Shown here piece after piece: positions 56,818 to 64,000 of a stretch of DNA of 64,000 nucleotides. Position numbers and translations under genes: made by a program. This DNA is from Tsuneonella suprasediminis. GTDB taxonomy: Bacteria > Pseudomonadota > Alphaproteobacteria > Sphingomonadales > Sphingomonadaceae. Location of the stretch: assembly GCF_003605755.1 (NCBI RefSeq), contig NZ_RAHJ01000017.1:1-64000 (forward strand), given 5' to 3'. The notes under the pieces are model-generated. The model was not told the DNA's origin and searched no databases. It saw nothing but the letters and a program-made list of their open reading frames with translations. How positions within the stretch are numbered: the stretch's first letter is position 1; every line of letters starts with the position of its first letter.

Positions 56818-57128
56818 TTTTTTCCTCCACCAACGGTTTCACTGTCGATGTCATCATACTCCGCGTGAGTGCCCACGAATTTGATCATCACCATCTTCGC
56901 GCCGTAGTTGATCCGCACTACCAGCCGATACTTGTTGCCCCCGATGTTGAAGATCACCCGGTTGTCACCAACAAAGCTGGCAGAACGATAAAAATCTTTC
57001 ACATCCGCGGGTCCCGACCAATCGGCCTTTTTCGCTTCCGAATACCACGCCTTGAGAGGTCCTTGGGAATCGGCACGTCCTGGCATCTCCCAATGTTCTC
57101 GCAGCGGTTTCAAGCTCAGCACCCGCAT
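56814..57128 (-). CDS. higB: HigB-family mRNA interferase toxin
   Basis: 104 residues starting MRVLSLKPLREHWEMPGRADSQGPLKAWYSEAKKADWSGPADVKDFYRSASFVGDNRVIFNIGGNKYRLVVRI, then KMVMIKFVGTHAEYDDID. The DVK..Y..A...G..RV.FNI.GN.YRL pattern is the HigB (RelE-fold) toxin family, which cuts mRNA on ribosomes. Toxin first, antitoxin second, as in higBA operons. Nearest cargo gene to the right transposon end. Confidence 0.92.
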   Translation of the reverse strand: MRVLSLKPLREHWEMPGRADSQGPLKAWYSEAKKADWSGPADVKDFYRSASFVGDNRVIFNIGGNKYRLVVRINYGAKMVMIKFVGTHAEYDDIDSETVGGGKK

Positions 57129-57508
57129 CAATTCTACCCACCACTATCATTGAAGTCAACAATTGTTCCCAATTTGGGAGCATGTCCCTACAAGGGGCCA
57201 TGGGTATCCGCAAGTGCAGGCACCCTCGCAAGGAAGCCCTAGGTTCTTAGTCTGCGGGACGAAAGCAGCACCTTGTGGATGTGCGCAGATTTAGACGATG
57301 ATACTGATGAGCTAGCATCCCTGCTCACCGATAAAGGAGAACGCCGCAGCTATCTCCTCGAATTTTCCGTCCGAGGCCGATTTAGAAGAAGCTGAACGCC
57401 AGATTAAGGCTCTGATGGGCAATGCATCGTTGCGGGAACTGCAGCAATCTCATGGACCGCTGGCAAACCAAAGGATTCACATGATCAGCATCATGTGCCT
57501 GAAATGCC
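57129..57508. other. Gene-poor stretch before the right transposon end
   Basis: No convincing gene. It contains the higBA promoter region and an inverted repeat CACATGAT-CAG-(C)ATCATGTG at 57478-57497. Some stretches (about 57,340-57,470) read weakly like broken coding sequence but have stops in all frames. Confidence 0.5.
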
Positions 57509-57561
57509 CTTAGTGGGTCTGAGGCCAGCTTAGCAGGTCGGATGCTAGTTCTTAGCGGGTC
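57509..57561. promoter_or_regulatory. Right-end transposase binding-site array
   Basis: Three directly repeated 11-bp sites, CTTAGTGGGTC (57509-57519), CTTAGCAGGTC (57529-57539) and CTTAGCGGGTC (57551-57561), at 20- and 22-bp spacing. They are the reverse complement of the left-end motif. The tight packing is like the right end of Tn7. Confidence 0.82.
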
Positions 57562-57567
57562 CGATTA
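57549..57567 (-). repeat. Right terminal inverted repeat
   Basis: Reverse complement reads TAATCGGACCCGCTAAGAA, identical to the left end over all 19 bases; the next base differs. Confidence 0.92.
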
Positions 57568-57572
57568 GGAGG
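57568..57572. repeat. Target-site duplication, right copy
   Basis: GGAGG, same as 28009-28013; three bases (TGA) separate it from the CCA end of tRNA-Phe. Confidence 0.9.
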
Positions 57573-57575
57573 TGA

Positions 57576-57651
57576 TGGTGCCTAGGGACGGGATCGAACC
57601 GCCGACACTGCGATTTTCAGTCGCATGCTCTACCAACTGAGCTACCTAGGC
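57576..57651 (-). tRNA. tRNA-Phe (GAA)
   Basis: Read on the minus strand: acceptor stem GCCTAGG/CCTAGGC, D-loop AGCTCAGTTGGTAGAGC, anticodon stem TGCGA/TCGCA with loop CTGAAAA (anticodon GAA), T-loop GGTTCGATCCC, discriminator A and an encoded CCA. All stems pair. Its 3' end is the apparent reference site for the transposon insertion. Confidence 0.97.
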
Positions 57652-57738
57652 AGGCCACCTTTGCGCCGGAGCCAGAATGCGCCGGGCGGTTGGAGTGCGG
57701 CCCTATGGCCAAGCAAGCGCCGCTTGGCAAGGGGGGAA

Positions 57739-57933
57739 TCAGTCGTTTGTGCGATCCCGGTCGAAACTGCCTTCGCTTGCAAGCGCTTCCGGGTCGGCAG
57801 GCGGGCCGGGTACGGCGTATCCATCGTTGAACCATTGCGCCAGATCGCGGTCGCGGCAACGCTGAGAACAGAACGGCGCGAACTCCTCGGTTCGCGGTTT
57901 CTTGCAGATCGGGCAGGGTCGGGCGGTCTTCAT
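57739..57933 (-). CDS. yacG: DNA gyrase inhibitor / zinc-binding protein YacG
   Basis: 64 residues starting MKTARPCPICKKPRTEEFAPFCSQRCRDRDLAQWF. Four zinc cysteines (7, 10, 22, 26) and the RCRDRDLAQWF segment identify the family. It binds gyrase and blocks its DNA binding in E. coli; the physiological role is unclear. The ATG overlaps the upstream stop (ATGA), and the block is conserved in this bacterial group. Confidence 0.94.
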   Translation of the reverse strand: MKTARPCPICKKPRTEEFAPFCSQRCRDRDLAQWFNDGYAVPGPPADPEALASEGSFDRDRTND

Positions 57934-58880
57934 CGGGAGACAAGCTGGGCATGGGCCGCTTCGATGGCAAGGGCCGGATCGGTTTGTACCTGCAATGGCC
58001 GCCCCGTGCGCCGTACCAGTTCTTCGCGCCATTCGGGGCGCAGCTTGGCTGACAGCGCCGGGTGTATGGTGAGCAGGGTTTCGCCCGCGCCATCGATTCG
58101 CTCCGCCCGGCGGAGTGCCATGCGGGCCGCAGCGCCCAGACGCGCGGTGGCCATGCGGTGCAGCAATGATGGCCCTTCCAGTCGGGCGACGATCTGAACG
58201 AAGCCGAACCCGTTCATCGCCGTGCGTTCGTGCGGCCAGTCGGCCAGCGCGGCGCCCAGCGATTCGTCCACCGCGCGGCGGCCCGGCTTGTCGGCAATCG
58301 TCGGGAAGTCGATTCCGATGGAACCGCCCAGATCGAACCAGCGCAGTGCGCGCGTCAGCGGCATCACAGCCGCCAGCGCCAGTTCACGTGGGGGCAGGGT
58401 ACCGTCGATATCGATCTGCGTCATCGCCGGGGTGGCGGAAAACAGCAGCGATCCGCCCGCGAAGGCGATCTCCCCGGAAGATGCCGCATCCCACGCATCT
58501 TCCCACACGCCCTGCGGCAGACGGCGCACCGGGCGTGCACTGGCGAACACATCGCTGGCGGGGGTGGCCATATCCGCCGGGCGTGCGGCAGGCAGTTTAT
58601 ACCGACCGCGTTCGGCAATTGCGCCCCGCGTAACGGTAAGCGGCAGCGTTGCCCCTTCCTGCGCATTGCGCGGCAGGCGGTCGATCAGGATCGTGCGGCC
58701 ATCGGCCAGTTCGCCCAGCCCACGGGTCTTGCCCGCTTCCTTGCGGACGAGCTTCGCATCGATCGATTGCCCGGCATAGAGTTCGCCCGGCCAGCGACAC
58801 TTTGCCGCCAATACCCTGTCGCCATCCATCAGCACCGCGCGGTCTTCGCCGATGCCGTGTTCGACCAGCCATTCAGGCAA
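57930..58880 (-). CDS. Ribonuclease E/G-family protein (short form)
   Basis: 316 residues against about 490 or more for RNase G. The core FDLGGSIGIDFPTI matches the catalytic DxGG...DF region of RNase E/G, and the N-terminus (MPEWLVEHGIGEDRAVLMDGDRVLAAKC) resembles a reduced S1-like lead. The zinc-link and C-terminal domains are absent. Probably takes part in RNA processing. It overlaps maf upstream (8 bases) and yacG downstream (4 bases), so the three are one operon. Confidence 0.85.
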   Translation of the reverse strand: MPEWLVEHGIGEDRAVLMDGDRVLAAKCRWPGELYAGQSIDAKLVRKEAGKTRGLGELADGRTILIDRLPRNAQEGATLPLTVTRGAIAERGRYKLPAARPADMATPASDVFASARPVRRLPQGVWEDAWDAASSGEIAFAGGSLLFSATPAMTQIDIDGTLPPRELALAAVMPLTRALRWFDLGGSIGIDFPTIADKPGRRAVDESLGAALADWPHERTAMNGFGFVQIVARLEGPSLLHRMATARLGAAARMALRRAERIDGAGETLLTIHPALSAKLRPEWREELVRRTGRPLQVQTDPALAIEAAHAQLVSR

Positions 58881-59475
58881 TGGGAAACCCCGCCGCGCGC
58901 AGCAGAGCGCGGGTTTCGTACAGCGGCAGGCCGACGACGCCCGAATGGCTGCCTTGTATCCACGCGATCAGCCCTTCGGCCGCGCCTTGTATCGCGTATC
59001 CGCCTGCCTTGCCGTGCCATTCACCGTTGGCGAGATAGGCGGCCAGTTCGTCGTCGGAGAGGCGTTTGAAGCGGACTACCGTTTCGCTCAGCTTTTCGCG
59101 GATCGTGCCATCCGGCGCGCGCAGGGCGATGGCGGATAGCACGCGATGACGCCTGCCCGACAGCAGTTCGAGGCACTGGCGCGCGGTCGATTCGTCTTCC
59201 GCTTTGGGCAGGATACGGCGACCGGCGGCGACAACTGTGTCGCCCGCCAATACGAAGGCGCCATCGCTGGCATTCCCGATCATCGTGGCAGCGGCAACGG
59301 CTTTCTCCCGAGCCATGCGCTGAGCATAATCGCGCGGGATTTCCGCCTTGTGCGGGGTTTCGTCGATATCGGCAGGGGCAACCCGATCGGGCGCAATGCC
59401 GAGTCGAGCGATCAGCTCCCGTCGCCGGGGGCTGGCCGAAGCGAGCACGAGTTGGGGGGCAGGGGGCGTATTCAC
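58873..59475 (-). CDS. maf: Maf-family nucleotide pyrophosphatase
   Basis: 200 residues: LVLASASPRRRELIARLGI, then AREKAVAA, VLAGDTVV and GYAIQGAAEGLIAWIQGSHSGVVGLPLYET, all family marks. Hydrolyses dTTP/UTP or modified NTPs to monophosphates and is linked to septum control. It precedes the ribonuclease and follows infA by 36 bp, in the order usual for sphingomonads. Confidence 0.95.
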   Translation of the reverse strand: MNTPPAPQLVLASASPRRRELIARLGIAPDRVAPADIDETPHKAEIPRDYAQRMAREKAVAAATMIGNASDGAFVLAGDTVVAAGRRILPKAEDESTARQCLELLSGRRHRVLSAIALRAPDGTIREKLSETVVRFKRLSDDELAAYLANGEWHGKAGGYAIQGAAEGLIAWIQGSHSGVVGLPLYETRALLRAAGFPIA

Positions 59476-59511
59476 CGGACCAGTATCACCGGGCCGCCGG
59501 GGCCACGGCGC

Positions 59512-59757
59512 TTATTGCGGGCCGGGGCCGCCGCGTCCCGGCATGAAGCGGTATGTGATGCGGCCTTTGGTCAGATCATACGGCGTCAGTTCGACGAGGA
59601 CTTCGTCCCCCGTCAGCACGCGAATGCGGTTCTTACGCATCTTGCCTGCTGTATGGCCGAGGATTTCATGGCCGTTTTCAAGCTCTACCCGGAACATCGC
59701 GTTTGGCAGCAGTTCGACTACCTTGCCGCGCATTTCGAGGAGTTCTTCTTTTGCCAT
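59512..59757 (-). CDS. infA: Translation initiation factor IF-1
   Basis: 81 residues, an S1-like OB fold: [70 protein letters not shown], near-invariant in bacteria, with a short Gly/Pro tail (PGRGGPGPQ). Start fixed by family N-terminus. Confidence 0.97.
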   Translation of the reverse strand: MAKEELLEMRGKVVELLPNAMFRVELENGHEILGHTAGKMRKNRIRVLTGDEVLVELTPYDLTKGRITYRFMPGRGGPGPQ

Positions 59758-60024
59758 GTATCCAGTCGGTTCCTGTATTTTGGGGTTAGGTGCGCCTTGC
59801 ACCGGTGGCGCCCCATAGACCGGTGATCGCGAAAAAGAAAGTGCCTGCCGCATTTGCCGAAAATATCCCGGTTCACATGCGGGCAATGAGCCTGCGACAA
59901 AAAGTTACGCTTTGCGCTGTTGTTTTCGCAGTTGCGAATTTGCAGGAATCTGCGCTGGGACCGGGGGGAACCAGAAGCACTTGGAAAATGCCAAAAGCAT
60001 TTGGAAAATGAAAGTAACTGACTC
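59758..60024. promoter_or_regulatory. Divergent intergenic region infA / receptor gene
   Basis: 267 bp without a gene. Near the receptor start the words TTGGAAAATG and AAAAGCA recur as a short direct repeat (about 59,980-60,010). Promoters for both genes must lie here; none is sharp enough to place. Confidence 0.4.
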
Positions 60025-63000
60025 TTGCGTATAACCTCGACCACAGTTTCGCTGATCGCTCTGGCCGTATGCGGCGCGCCCGCAGTGGCCGCCGCCGCCG
60101 ATGCCGCACCTGTATCGCAGGGCACCCCGACGCCGACAACCGCACCGGAGGAAGACGATGCGGATGATTTCGCCAACGAAATTATCGTGACTGCCACCCG
60201 TTTGCCGGGTCAGGTCGATACCGATGTGCCTCCGGTGCTTGAACTCGCTGAAGCCGACATTGCGGCCTATGGTGCATCGTCGATCGACGATCTGATCTCA
60301 CAGCTTTCCCCGCAGACCGGATCGGGGCGCGGGCGCGGAGGGCGTCCGGTGTTCCTCGTCAACGGTCAGCGGATTGCCAATTTCCGCGAATTTCGCCGTT
60401 ACCCACCCGAAGCGATCCGCAAGGTCGAAGTGCTGCCTGAAGAAGTGGCGCTGAAATTCGGCTATCCCGCTGATGCACGAGTGGTGAACTTTATTCTGAA
60501 AAGCGATTTCGCCAACCGCGAGATAGAGGCGGAATATGGCATGCCAACACAAGGCGGGACCAGCACCGGGGAGGTGGAACTGTCGATGCTGCGGATTGCC
60601 GGGCCGAACCGGTTCAACGCCAGCGCTGAATATACCACCACTACGCCTCTGACCGAAGGGGAGCGCGGAGTGGTGCAGGCCGACGGCAGCGAACCCACGG
60701 TGGCCACCGATCCGAACCCGGCGGATTATCGCACTCTGGTGGCGAAAAATCAGGAAATGGAAGGGAACCTCACCTGGACACGCGGGCTGGGCAAAGATGG
60801 GCTGGGCGGCCAGTTCACGATCAACGGTCAGGTCACGCGTAATGTAAAACGCAGCCTTTCCGGGCTCGACACGGTTCTGCTGACAGACGGTGTCGGCAAC
60901 ACCGCCCTGCGGACGCTCGATGCCGATCCGATCACGCGGCGTACCACCACCGATGCCTATTCGGTGGGCAGTTCGCTGGCGTTGCCGCTGGGCGCGTGGC
61001 AGTTCCAAACGACACTGGACGCGACGCGCACCGACACCGACAGCCAGATCGACCGGCGACGCGATACCACGGCGCTGGTGGATGCCGCCGCGGCGGGAAC
61101 GTTGGCGATCGATGGCGATCTGCCGTCCGTCGCCTATGCGGGGCAGGATCGCGCGCTCAGCAAAGTCTATTCGGTGTCGAACAAGACCACATTGATTGGC
61201 AATCCGATCACGTTGCCAGCGGGCGATGTCAGTATGACGCTGACGGCCGGGTATGACTGGACCCGGATCGACAGCACCGATACCCGCACCACCACCGGCG
61301 CGACGCAACTGACGCGTGGCGATCTGTCGGGCGGGATTAATATCGGTGTTCCGATCAGCAGCACCCGGAACGATGTGCTGGCCGGGCTGGGCGATATCTC
61401 GCTCAACCTTTCGGGCGGGATCGATCACTTGTCCGACTTCGGCACGCTGACTAACTGGACGACCGGCATCAACTGGCGACCGACCGAGCGACTGGGGCTG
61501 CAGGCCAGCTATATCGTGCGCGAAGCGGCACCGGGTCTCAGCCAGCTCGGCAACCCCACAGTGATCGATTACAATGTGCCGGTGTACGATTTCACCAATG
61601 GGACCACTGTGCTGGCCACAGTGACCAGCGGCGGCAATCCCAACCTGACAGCGGAAACCCAGCGCGACTGGAAACTGTCGGCCAATTACGACATCGACCT
61701 GTTCGACCGCACAAGCTTCCGGGTCGAATATTTCAGCAATCATTCGACCAACACCACCAACAGTTTCCCGGTGCTGACCCCGGCGATCGAGGCGGCGTTC
61801 CCTGATCGGGTGACGCGGGCAGCCGACGGCACTTTGCTGGCGATCGATCAGCGTCCGGTGACCTTTGCGGAGGAAAACAGTTCGCGCATTCGCTATGGCG
61901 TCAACCTGTTCGGGCGATTTGGCAAAGCGAAGGAAGCTGAGCCAAGCGGCGACAGTGGCGGCGGGCGTGGCACCTCTGCCCCGGCCCCTGCTTCGCCACC
62001 GGCGGGCGAGGCCGGGCCTCCGCCGGGTGGGCAGGGCGCTGGTGGGCCGAGAAGTGTCGCTGCTTTCGATCCATCGCGCTTTGCCGCGATGCGGGCGCAA
62101 TTCTGCGGCACTCCCGAAGGGCAGGTGCCCGATATTTCCCAGCTTCCCGAACGGATGCAGGAACGTCTGAAGGGCGAAGACGGAAATGTCGATCCGGCCA
62201 AGGTGGCGCAGGCGCGCGAACGTATCTGTTCGGCCGATGGCGCGAATCCACGCCCGCAAATGGACCCGGCCCGGTTTGAAAAGCTGCGGATCGCGTTGTG
62301 CCCCGAACCGGGCAAGGAGCCCGATCTTACTGTTTTGCCGGAACGCGTGCTTGAACGGTTGAAGGGCCCCGACGGGCAGGTCGATCCGGCGCGGCTCAAG
62401 GCTTTGCAGCAGCGGCTGTGTTCGATGACCCCGCCCAGCGGTGCACCTGCGGGTGATGCCGCGAAGCAGGGTGGTCAGTCGGGCAATGGCGCGCGTGGAG
62501 GCAGTCGCGGTGGCGGGGTGCCTGGCTTTGGCCGGGGTGACGATGGGCGCGGACGGTGGAACCTCTCGCTCTATCACACGGTCGAGCTGACCAATCGCGT
62601 GCTGATCGCACCGGGCGGGCCGGAACTCGATATGCTCAACGGCGATGCCACCGGCAGCGGCGGCACACCGCGCCATAAGCTGGAGCTGGAAGGCGGCCTG
62701 TTCCGCGGCGGTATCGGCGGCCGTCTGTCCGCCAATTACCAGAACGCGACGACCGTGAACGGCAGCGGACTGCCGGGGTCGAGCGATCTGCGGTTCGGTT
62801 CGCTGACGACGTTCAACCTGCGCGTGTTTATGGACCTCGCTCAGCAAGACTGGCTGACCGGCGGGGGCGATCCAGGCTTCTGGAAGGGCTGGCGGATGTC
62901 GCTGCGGGCAGACAACCTGTTCGATACGCGCCAGAAAGTGACCGATTCCACTGGAACAGTTCCGCTGCGCTATCAGCCCGCATTGATCGATCCGGTCGGG

Positions 63001-63036
63001 CGGTTCGTGGAAATCGAATTCCGCAAGGTGTTCTAA
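60025..63036 (+). CDS. TonB-dependent receptor-like outer-membrane protein with a duplicated Cys module
   Basis: 1003 residues with signal peptide (MRITSTTVSLIALAVCGAPAVAAAA). A TonB-box-like NEIIVTATR (about 51-59) leads to a plug domain (SSIDDLISQLSPQTGSGRGRGGRPVFLVNGQRI...VEVLPEEVALKFGYPADARVVNFILK), then a 22-strand-type barrel ending in a C-terminal aromatic (FRKVF). Within the barrel about residues 645-855 form an insert: Gly/Pro-rich linkers around two copies (685-735 and 750-799) of a helical unit each with two cysteines. Likely takes up a siderophore or other large ligand; the ligand is unknown. The start is a TTG. Confidence 0.85.
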   Translation: MRITSTTVSLIALAVCGAPAVAAAADAAPVSQGTPTPTTAPEEDDADDFANEIIVTATRLPGQVDTDVPPVLELAEADIAAYGASSIDDLISQLSPQTGSGRGRGGRPVFLVNGQRIANFREFRRYPPEAIRKVEVLPEEVALKFGYPADARVVNFILKSDFANREIEAEYGMPTQGGTSTGEVELSMLRIAGPNRFNASAEYTTTTPLTEGERGVVQADGSEPTVATDPNPADYRTLVAKNQEMEGNLTWTRGLGKDGLGGQFTINGQVTRNVKRSLSGLDTVLLTDGVGNTALRTLDADPITRRTTTDAYSVGSSLALPLGAWQFQTTLDATRTDTDSQIDRRRDTTALVDAAAAGTLAIDGDLPSVAYAGQDRALSKVYSVSNKTTLIGNPITLPAGDVSMTLTAGYDWTRIDSTDTRTTTGATQLTRGDLSGGINIGVPISSTRNDVLAGLGDISLNLSGGIDHLSDFGTLTNWTTGINWRPTERLGLQASYIVREAAPGLSQLGNPTVIDYNVPVYDFTNGTTVLATVTSGGNPNLTAETQRDWKLSANYDIDLFDRTSFRVEYFSNHSTNTTNSFPVLTPAIEAAFPDRVTRAADGTLLAIDQRPVTFAEENSSRIRYGVNLFGRFGKAKEAEPSGDSGGGRGTSAPAPASPPAGEAGPPPGGQGAGGPRSVAAFDPSRFAAMRAQFCGTPEGQVPDISQLPERMQERLKGEDGNVDPAKVAQARERICSADGANPRPQMDPARFEKLRIALCPEPGKEPDLTVLPERVLERLKGPDGQVDPARLKALQQRLCSMTPPSGAPAGDAAKQGGQSGNGARGGSRGGGVPGFGRGDDGRGRWNLSLYHTVELTNRVLIAPGGPELDMLNGDATGSGGTPRHKLELEGGLFRGGIGGRLSANYQNATTVNGSGLPGSSDLRFGSLTTFNLRVFMDLAQQDWLTGGGDPGFWKGWRMSLRADNLFDTRQKVTDSTGTVPLRYQPALIDPVGRFVEIEFRKVF

Positions 63037-63097
63037 AAGAACGCCCCGTCATGGGGAGGCATGGTTGCTTGCCGGTACGCAATGCCCGGCGATGCCG

Positions 63098-64000
63098 CTA
63101 TGCCTCCACCCGTGTCGGGCAAAGCGTTTCCAGAACCGCGCGTACATAATTGTCGCGGGTGCGGTTCAGTACCGGTGCGCGGCGTGCGGGGGCAGTCTCG
63201 GAACGATGCGGCGTGGCGGTTTCCGGCGGTTCGGGCAGATCGAAGGTCGCCAGAACGCGGTCGATTTCCTGCCTGCCTTTGCGTGCGTGTTTCCGCAGTT
63301 GGGGAATCAGAGGGATATCGGCCATAGTAAGCCCGAATTGCAGCAGGCCGCGATAGGCCACCCGTTCACTCAGCCCTTCCGCGATCCGCAAGTTATAGCT
63401 TTCGGATAGCTGAAGCAGCCCCGCGCCGATCCGTTCCATCTGAGCGGAATCGACCGACCGCACACGATTGCGGGCCACCACCCATTCCGCCTGCCTCAAT
63501 CCGCGCGCAAGCTGTTCCGCGCGCAAGGCAAGGACTGTCCGGGCAAAGGCGCTCGGTTCGCGCAGTTCATGTGTCACGGGATCGAAATGGCCCAGAGCAT
63601 CGAGATCGTAATGCGACGCACTGATCGGAGTGACGAGGCTATCGGCCAAGGCAATCGCACGCCGCGCCTGCGGGCAGTCGCGCCCGGCCACGTCGATAAT
63701 CACGACATCGATTTCGGTGCCGAGGCGGGCGATTTCCTGCTGCAGCATGGCGGTGCTGGTATTATCGATGCGGATCGACCGGATCGCAGGCAGTTTTGCA
63801 TTCAGACAATGGGCGGTGGCGTGGCGCGCCTCCAGTGTGCGCGACAGGCTGCGCTGGCGGGCGTCGAGGTCCACCGCCAGCACCCGCAAACCACGCGATG
63901 CCAGCGCTACGCCCGCCTGAAAAGCCATCGTGGTCTTGCCCACGCCGCCTTTTTCATTGGCGAACGTAATCACATGGCCATGCGGTAAACGGTTACGGGA
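63098..64000 (-). CDS. mipZ: MipZ-type ParA-family ATPase (5' end beyond window)
   Basis: At least 291 residues. HVITFANEKGGVGKTTMAFQAGVAL carries the deviant Walker A (KGGVGKTT), followed by VDLDARQRSLSRTLEAR, a MipZ mark, and VVIIDVAGRD. MipZ places the division plane by inhibiting FtsZ near the poles, together with ParB. A GTG at 63973 could start the protein, but the frame stays open to the window edge and MipZ proteins usually have a few residues before the HVI/RVI segment, so the true start is probably outside. Confidence 0.88.
   Translation of the reverse strand, partial: SRNRLPHGHVITFANEKGGVGKTTMAFQAGVALASRGLRVLAVDLDARQRSLSRTLEARHATAHCLNAKLPAIRSIRIDNTSTAMLQQEIARLGTEIDVVIIDVAGRDCPQARRAIALADSLVTPISASHYDLDALGHFDPVTHELREPSAFARTVLALRAEQLARGLRQAEWVVARNRVRSVDSAQMERIGAGLLQLSESYNLRIAEGLSERVAYRGLLQFGLTMADIPLIPQLRKHARKGRQEIDRVLATFDLPEPPETATPHRSETAPARRAPVLNRTRDNYVRAVLETLCPTRVEA

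Larger units (their letters stand above)
28014..57567. mobile_element. Tn7-like transposon (29.55 kb) inserted beside tRNA-Phe
   Basis: The element is bounded by a 19-bp perfect inverted repeat and a 5-bp duplication. It encodes TnsA-, TnsB-, TnsC- and TniQ-type proteins at the left and about 20 kb of mostly defence cargo to the right. The right end lies 8 bp (3 bp plus the duplication) from the CCA end of tRNA-Phe. No cas gene or repeat array was seen, so target choice is presumably by TniQ/TnsD-type DNA recognition. The terminal bases are TA...TA rather than the TG...CA usual for this group. Confidence 0.92.

Noticed and set aside
28014-57567. CRISPR-associated transposon
   Set aside because: The Tn7-like core suggested it, but I found no cas gene and no repeat-spacer array in the element.
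57576-57651. Integrase-type att site in tRNA-Phe
   Set aside because: No integrase gene and no direct repeat of the tRNA 3' end at the far border; the 5-bp duplication and inverted repeats fit transposition instead.
60298-62847. 849-codon minus-strand ORF
   Set aside because: Antisense to the TonB-dependent receptor; composition is Arg/His-rich with no recognisable domain.

Overview
The window is about 64 kb of an alphaproteobacterial chromosome, most likely from Sphingomonadales (a Sphingomonadaceae or Erythrobacteraceae type). The reasons are the high-GC coding style, the infA-maf-RNase E/G-like-yacG-tRNA-Phe block, a MipZ-type division ATPase, a solitary CpaF and a very large TonB-dependent receptor. 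Gene calls come from reading frames, motifs and context only; no database search was run.

Layout. 1-14.7 kb: the 3' part of a giant repeat adhesin, then its type I secretion genes (TolC-like protein, a single polypeptide joining the ABC ATPase/permease to the HlyD-type membrane fusion protein, and a small BamE-like protein). 14.7-27.9 kb: housekeeping genes (cpaF, glmS, a GGDEF-EAL protein, purQ, purS, an M16 peptidase, purC, a CPA1 Na+/H+ antiporter). 57.6-64 kb: tRNA-Phe, yacG, an RNase E/G-like gene, maf, infA, a TonB-dependent receptor with an unusual insert, and mipZ running off the right edge.

Between these lies a 29.55 kb Tn7-like transposon (28,014-57,567). Its borders can be read directly: a 19-bp perfect terminal inverted repeat, arrays of an 11-bp motif (GACCCGCTAAG type) at both ends that look like transposase binding sites, and a 5-bp target duplication (GGAGG). 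It sits 3 bp from the 3' end of tRNA-Phe. The core operon is tnsA-tnsB-tnsC-tniQ, transcribed leftward, with tniQ next to the tRNA-distal end. Divergent from tnsA is an unusual convergent pair of related proteins that look like degenerate transposase-fold proteins, with a 17-bp repeat array in the shared promoter region.

The cargo is a defence island. It holds a thermonuclease-like/excalibur/DUF4236 cassette; a two-gene CBASS (CD-NTase plus patatin phospholipase); an operon of a nucleoside-phosphorylase-domain protein with a STAND-like region lacking a P-loop, followed by a DUF4062 protein; a type I restriction-modification operon with a half-size specificity subunit; an ArsR regulator with a palindromic operator facing a four-gene block with a DEDDh exonuclease; and a HigBA-type toxin-antitoxin pair whose antitoxin carries an HExxH domain. 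The strongest candidates for undescribed biology are the paired transposase-like proteins with their operator array and the nucleosidase/DUF4062 operon.
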